Assembly (NCBI GenBank): GCA_030035585.1
Contig: CM057481.1
Location: forward strand, 59,281,128 to 59,345,127
Direction: 5' to 3'
DNA length: 64,000 nucleotides
Source: Dugong dugon
Taxonomy: Eukaryota; Chordata; Mammalia; Sirenia; Dugongidae
The notes below the pieces were generated by a model, which had not been told where the DNA came from, searched no databases, and worked only from the letters and a program-made list of their open reading frames with translations. Positions 58,900 to 64,000 of the stretch are shown piece after piece; the stretch's first letter is position 1; the number at the start of each line of letters is the position of its first letter. A program made the position numbers and the translations under genes.

Positions 58900-59780
58900 C
58901 ACTGAAATACTCGCATTTGCCTATCAGACTGGTTTAAAAAAAAAAAAACTAAGGCTGACAACACCCCTCTGGGGAGGCTGTGGGAAGACTCCTTGCATTG
59001 CTGCTGGACATGCAAAGTGGTGCAGGCATATGAAAGATGGGAAATCTACCAAAATTACCAATGTGTTTGCCCTCTGACACACTAATCCTACTTCCAGGAC
59101 TTTATCCCAAAGCTCCACCTACACACACTAAAAATATGTGTACAGGGTTATTCACTGCAGCATTGTTTGCAATACCAAAAGACTGGAAGCAACCCAATGT
59201 CCAACTATAGGAGAATCCAGCTGACTAAACTATGGCACATCCACACAACACAGTACTAAGTGATCGTGAGAGAAATATGTGGATGTTTTCAACTTACTTA
59301 CATGGAGAGATCTTCAATATTTATTAAATAAGAAAAGAAAATAGGTACAGAAACAATAGCATATGCTTACTTTTATGTAAGAAAAGAGGGGAGGAAATAT
59401 ATATGTATATTTATGTAAATAAATAAATATATATATATAAAACCAAAAAATAAAAAATAAACCCATTGCCATCGAGTCAATTCTGACTCATAGCAACCCT
59501 ATAGGACAGAGTAAAACTGCCTCATAGGGTTTCCAGGGAGCGCCTGGTGGATTTGAACTGACGACCTTTTAGTTAGCAGCTGTAGCTCTTAACCACTACG
59601 CCACTAGGAAATACAGATATTAGCTTGTAAAAATTCTAGAAAGATACACAAGAAACTAATAATAAAAAAAAAAGTTACCTATAGATGATGAGAAGAAATG
59701 GGGTGGCTGAGGACAGGGATGGGGTTAGTTTTTAATTATGTGAATATATGACCTATAAAAAAAAATTAAAACCTAAATTT
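58900..59780 (+). mobile_element. Old L1/HAL1-like 3' end
   Basis: Diverged ORF2 end and 3' UTR (CAGCATTGTTTGCAATACC, GGAAGCAACCCAATGTCC), with AT-rich runs at 59,398-59,440. An AfroSINE splits it at 59,456-59,609, after which it continues to an A run at 59,765. Confidence 0.8.
59456..59609 (-). mobile_element. AfroSINE inserted in old L1
   Basis: Minus-strand copy with CCATTGCCATCGAGTCAATTC and CCACTACGCCACTAGG. Confidence 0.93.
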
Positions 59781-59873
59781 TAAAAGAGGAAGAAATGGAG
59801 GAAGGGAGGGAGAGAAAACTGCATCTCCCAGTGCTGACTAATGGAACTATAATGGTATTGTAGTAGGTGGCCA

Positions 59874-60312
59874 GGATGGATGTGGTAGACAATAATACCC
59901 CCGACAAGATGTCCGTGTCCTAATCCCTGGAATCTGTGAATATGTTACTTACATGGCAAAAGGGACTTTGTAAATGTGATTAATTTAAGGATCTTGAGGT
60001 GGGAGATTATGCTGGATCATCTGGGTGGGCTTGATGTAATGATGAGGGTCCTTATAAAAGGGAGGCAGGGGATCTGAGAGGATAAAAGAGGCTACACTGC
60101 TGGCTTTGAAGATGGAGGACAGGACAACAAGCCAAGGAATGTGAGTGGACTCTGGAGGCTGGAAAAGGAAAGGCAAGAGATTTCTCCCCTAGAGCCTCTA
60201 GAAGGAATGTGGCTCTGCTGACTTGTTTTAGACCTCTGATCTCCAGTATTGTGAGATAATAAAACTGTATTGTCTTAAGTCATTAAGTTATAGCAGTGAT
60301 AGGAAAGGAATA
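59874..60312 (+). mobile_element. MLT1-like MaLR LTR
   Basis: Text order follows MLT1 LTRs: TGTGGTAGACAATAATACC, GGAATCTGTGAATATGTTAC, GGTCCTTATAAAAGGGAGGC, ATTGTGAGATAATAAAACTG and a GTGATAGGAAAGGAATA end. Confidence 0.85.
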
Positions 60313-63169
60313 CTATGGATGTGGAGGAGAGCTGATGGAGGAAAGCAGAACAAGCAGATGGAGAGAGTCATCTCACACTGCCCTCCAAACGCTGTGACTC
60401 CTGGATGCTGCCAGAGCTGTCACCCAAGGCAAGGCCAGGACAGCACCCTCCAATGGGGTCAGCAACAGTTGGCCAGGTAATGAAAGGTCCAGGGGCAGCC
60501 AAGTCAAACAGGGACCTAGGCTGGGTCCTGGCTCCTAAACTGGACATTAAATTATCATAGTGGAACACTAAGCGAAAGCAAAAGCAAAATTTTTATTGAG
60601 AAATAAGATTCACGAATTGAGATACACTAAAGCACCCAGGTAGGGTATAATAGTGTTCTAAATTGTAAGAAGAGACCAAGGTTTTTGTTGGGTGGAGTAA
60701 ACAAAGGACTGCTTGCTTGAAGGCACGAAGAGGAGGGTACATGGCAAAAAGTTACAAGACTTATTAAACTATAATTCTTCTTAACAGTATCAATTTTATT
60801 TTTTAAATTCTTGGATTATGTTGACCAAGGCATACTTCTTGGATCAAGCTGCCGAAACATTCTTGACAAACATCTGTCAACAAATATTTCTTAGTCAAAC
60901 TACAGTCCTGATCCTTAACACTTCCTCTTTCTGTGTTACAAGCAGTTAAACTTGTACAAGAAGCTAAATTGTCTTTTTAGAGTAACAGAAGCAGATTTTA
61001 GGCCCAAGTTGTAGTTTAACTCAAAATAGAGTTTAATTTAGAACTGAAGTCAGCCATCTTAGTTGTGCCAAGCACTTTGGGTTTTGCGGGTTCACATACA
61101 AAATACAACAAATCCTGACCTTTCTCTTCCTTCAAGAGAACAGAAAGGAAGGATGTGATTGGTTTAGATAAACATTTTTAAGGAGGCTCAGTGAGAGCAG
61201 AGTTGGGAATCAGAGGTGTTCCCTGGGGTCAGGGGCTCCTTTACACAGGCTGAGTCATATATGTATGACTGTTGCCACCCCAGCCACAACAAGTACAACT
61301 TGAAGACCTATACCCACTGTGGGCACCATGTGGGGCCTGTGGAGAGACTGAGCCACTGTTGGCCAAGAAACACACATCCCAAGCTGCACATACTCACCTG
61401 CAGAGGGCTCCCTTCATCTCCCCTTTATGTGTGTCATCACCCCCTAACAATGATTTCGGTGACAACAGCACCATCACCCCACACAACTTACCTCTACTGG
61501 GAAGAGCAGAAGAGTCTGCGCTTCATCCCTGAGAAACCAGCCCAAGGTCCCAGGGGCTACACTTCCCTCCCTTGCAGACACAGGTCCCAGGCATCCTCAC
61601 AGGCCACCACTTCCAGCATCCTTCCTTTGAGTCCCTGGTTTCTACTTCCCAGAATTGCTCTCAGTGCTCACCCTTCCTTTAAGCATTATACAAACCCAAA
61701 AGGTGACTGGCCAAGATAAAAAGATGAGGAAAACAAAGCATCTGCCCTCAAAATGCCCACCATCACGTGGGATAAGGCCAGAGAGCCAGCACATGAGAGG
61801 TGCTCTAGTGTGAGATCTGACTCCTCTCAGACAGGCATCATCTTTTTTTTAATAAAGGCTTAGTCTGACCCAAGAGTTGCAAGTGGCCCAAAGAAATGTC
61901 ACATATAGCTTGGCCTTGGTTAACTCATTCAGTGACTGTTTACTAGGTGACTAGTGGCATTCCCAACTACACAGCCTCACGCTGAACTTTGAGGCCAGCC
62001 CCATTCAGTCGGCTAATTCTTCCTGGGCACAATTACACATGTGAGTACACCAGATCAGCTATGGGCCTGCCTCAGGTTGGATAACTGAGAGAAGCCTCCA
62101 GCCCTGATCAGGAGAGAGAACCCCCAGAAACAGACTGTCAGGAACCCTCAGGACAAGCCTAGCTAATCCTCCAAACACTTGGGAGCTCTGAGAAGCCCCA
62201 TGTCAAGTTAAGTGGTATGGCCCACCCAGCCAACCAAGGGACCTAAATAGCTTCCTAGCCTCTGTAGGGACAAAAGGTAGCATAAGCAGGGCAAGGTAAG
62301 CATGGTGTCAACCAAGAAACTCTGGATTCCGAGTCCTTCCACCAAGACAGTGCTGGACAACTTTTCCATAAACCTCTAAGTGCCCAGGGGACCAAGCCCT
62401 CTGTTTCCATGCCCCTCTGCCTTTGGATGTCCCTAACCCTATCCTCTTGGCTCAAGCTTAAAACCATTCACTTTTCCTTCCTAATGTTTGACCAGACCTC
62501 ACCTACCATCCAAGTAAGCAGTTTGCTCTTGTAGAGGCTTCTGCCTACCAGGGCCAGCTACGGAATCCATAGGGCCCAGAAGGAAATGTAGGACCCTTTG
62601 TTGAAAAATTATTAAGAATACCAAAACGAGGACAGGAGAGCATTAAACCAAGTATGTTGAGTCCCTCTGAGCTCAGGCCCACACCCTGCTGTCTACATCT
62701 ACTGCCTGCCTCAGCCATGTCAGAGCATCAGGCTGCTTCTTGGACTGTGTTTCTCATAGTGACAAAGCAATATAGGATATAATATTCTCACCAAAGCACT
62801 TCCTGCCCCTAGAAGGTGATATATATTTATTCAATCAATATGGCAGCTGTGTAAACATTTCTTTTTAACTAGACCAAGTTTATGCAAATTAGAGTAATTA
62901 TCCACCTAACCATAAGTTTTCTTGGCAGTAAACTTTTTACTAAAAAGACATGATTAGTTAAACATTTCTCTCAACTGTAGGTCCCTCAAGGACCTACCCT
63001 AAACTCTTGGTTACTTACCAACTGTTTATCAGAGAAACGATATAAATTATCTCATTAATCTCTCCTCTTAAATTTTCTCTGCCTCTCCCATTTAGGGGGC
63101 AATATTTGTAATTTGTTGCCACAAATGTGATAGTTGATTTACTCTTTTAAACTTCACTAATTCCCTGCC
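60313..63169. other. Gene-free stretch, no gene recognised
   Basis: 60,570-61,190 is AT-rich and may be an old LTR or L1 piece, but I cannot assign it. 62,600-62,660 shares text with 37,915-37,985. A 167-codon frame at 61,216-61,719 has no domain. KCNH2, next to AOC1 in human, was not seen. Confidence 0.45.
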
Positions 63170-63701
63170 TGTGATGGATGAGGTTGTGTGTCAACTTGGC
63201 TGGGCCATGAGTCTCAAGGGTTTCGCAGTTATGATGTAATTTGGCAGTTATGTAATGATGTAATCAACTCCATGATGAGATCTTCTATGAGCAGCCAATC
63301 AGGTGAAAAGGACTTTCCTTGGGGGTGTGGCCTGCCTCCAGTACATAAATTGATGTTCCAGCAAGGCTCTCACTCTGGATCTTGCATCCAGCATCATCTC
63401 ACCTTCAGTTCTTGGAACTTAAGCAAGCAGTCTACCTGCCAATCTTGGGATTCATAGCCTCTGCAGCCTGTGAGACAGTGGGCCACTGTCTGACCTGCTG
63501 ATCTAGAGTTTGTCAGCCACTGCAGCTCCAGGAGTTAGAAGAAGCCTCCAGCCTGACACCTGACTCAAAAACTTGGGATTTGCCAGCCTCTACAACTGCG
63601 TGAGCCATTTCCTTGAGATAAATATGTATATCATATATTTATGATAAACATATATATATGCTTCACTAGTTTTGCTTCTCTAGAGACTCTAGCCTAAGAC
63701 A
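63170..63701 (+). mobile_element. MaLR-type LTR (family B), 5' LTR
   Basis: 532 bp from TGTGATGG to CTAAGACA, with a TATATATATG-rich part at its 3' end. Same family as 8,054-8,549 and 9,037-9,762. The internal sequence follows directly, so it is a 5' LTR. Confidence 0.9.
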
Positions 63702-64000
63702 TTTGGTACCGAGAGTGGTTCTAGAGAAACACAATCATGAGGATGAGTTTTCTAAATTGGTTTTTAAGCCTGAAGAGTCTTAAAGACATTGATGACTCTG
63801 CTTCCAGTAGTAAAGAGGGTACTGCTAATCCATGGTGTGAGGTAACAATAGAAATATGTAAAATATCACCACCAATAGATCAAGTATTGGAGAGAGGTGA
63901 GGTTCTGAGTGATCACATGTTTGATACTTTTCTACAATTTTATCTGAATGAGAAGATTAGGAACTAGGTGGTTGGTCCTACTTTTGCTAGACAAAGTGGT
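63702..64000 (+). mobile_element. MaLR/ERVL internal sequence with gag-like remnant
   Basis: Starts TTTGGTACCGAGAGTGG, the primer-binding neighbourhood next to the LTR. A 76-codon frame at 63,737-63,967 is the better preserved relative of the broken segment at 7,740-8,053 and probably derives from a gag-like region. The element runs off the window. Confidence 0.75.

Noticed and set aside
1..64000. TMEM176A/TMEM176B or KCNH2 exons, expected near AOC1 from human gene order
   Set aside because: No open segment resembling these proteins was recognised. Short exons could be missed by eye, so a protein-to-genome alignment would be decisive.

Overview
This window is mammalian nuclear DNA from an afrotherian, most probably an elephant or close relative. 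Three signs support this. AfroSINE-type tRNA-derived SINEs occur about fifteen times on both strands. There are pieces of an RTE/BovB-like LINE in the afrotherian form. L1, MIR, L2, MER5A and MaLR elements of a placental genome fill most of the rest. The species call is an inference from repeat families.

The only protein-coding gene I can support is AOC1 (diamine oxidase/histaminase), on the + strand at 54,315-58,495. It has four coding exons with consensus splice sites, an intact 753-codon frame and every catalytic and copper-binding residue in place. A poly(A) signal lies at 58,546. A TATA-like candidate promoter near 52,175 may start its non-coding first exon. No neighbouring gene could be found: the TMEM176 genes and KCNH2, which flank AOC1 in human, were not recognised here.

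Layout: 1-2,240 old L1 (+). 2,309-7,735 MaLR LTR, a 24-bp minisatellite and an inverted 5' L1 fragment. 7,740-9,762 LTR elements. 9,763-13,612 RTE pieces and SINEs. 13,640-15,705 a CpG-richer single-copy stretch with CCAAT boxes. 15,706-18,745 LTRs, old L1, L2 and a MIR split by an LTR. 19,328-21,549 a 5'-truncated L1 with target-site duplications (TSDs). 21,550-23,574 mostly single copy. 23,575-35,077 a full-length L1 with a duplicated promoter region, carrying a solo LTR and a complete two-LTR MaLR element. 35,078-42,183 mixed single-copy DNA and old repeats. 42,184-47,910 a second inverted L1 fragment bounded on both sides by the 24-bp minisatellite and carrying two solo LTRs. 47,911-54,314 AOC1 upstream region. 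54,315-58,551 AOC1. 58,552-64,000 repeats and single-copy DNA, ending in a MaLR-type LTR plus gag-like internal sequence that runs off the window.

The most interesting signals are in the repeats. Two L1 copies in opposite orientation share the same LTR insertion at the same nucleotide with the same 5-bp TSD; one keeps the whole LTR element and the other a solo LTR that looks like its recombination product. Two L1 fragments share one breakpoint in ORF2 fused to the same 24-bp minisatellite. One full-length L1 carries a tandemly duplicated 5' UTR inside its TSDs. I found no evidence of a new protein-coding system.
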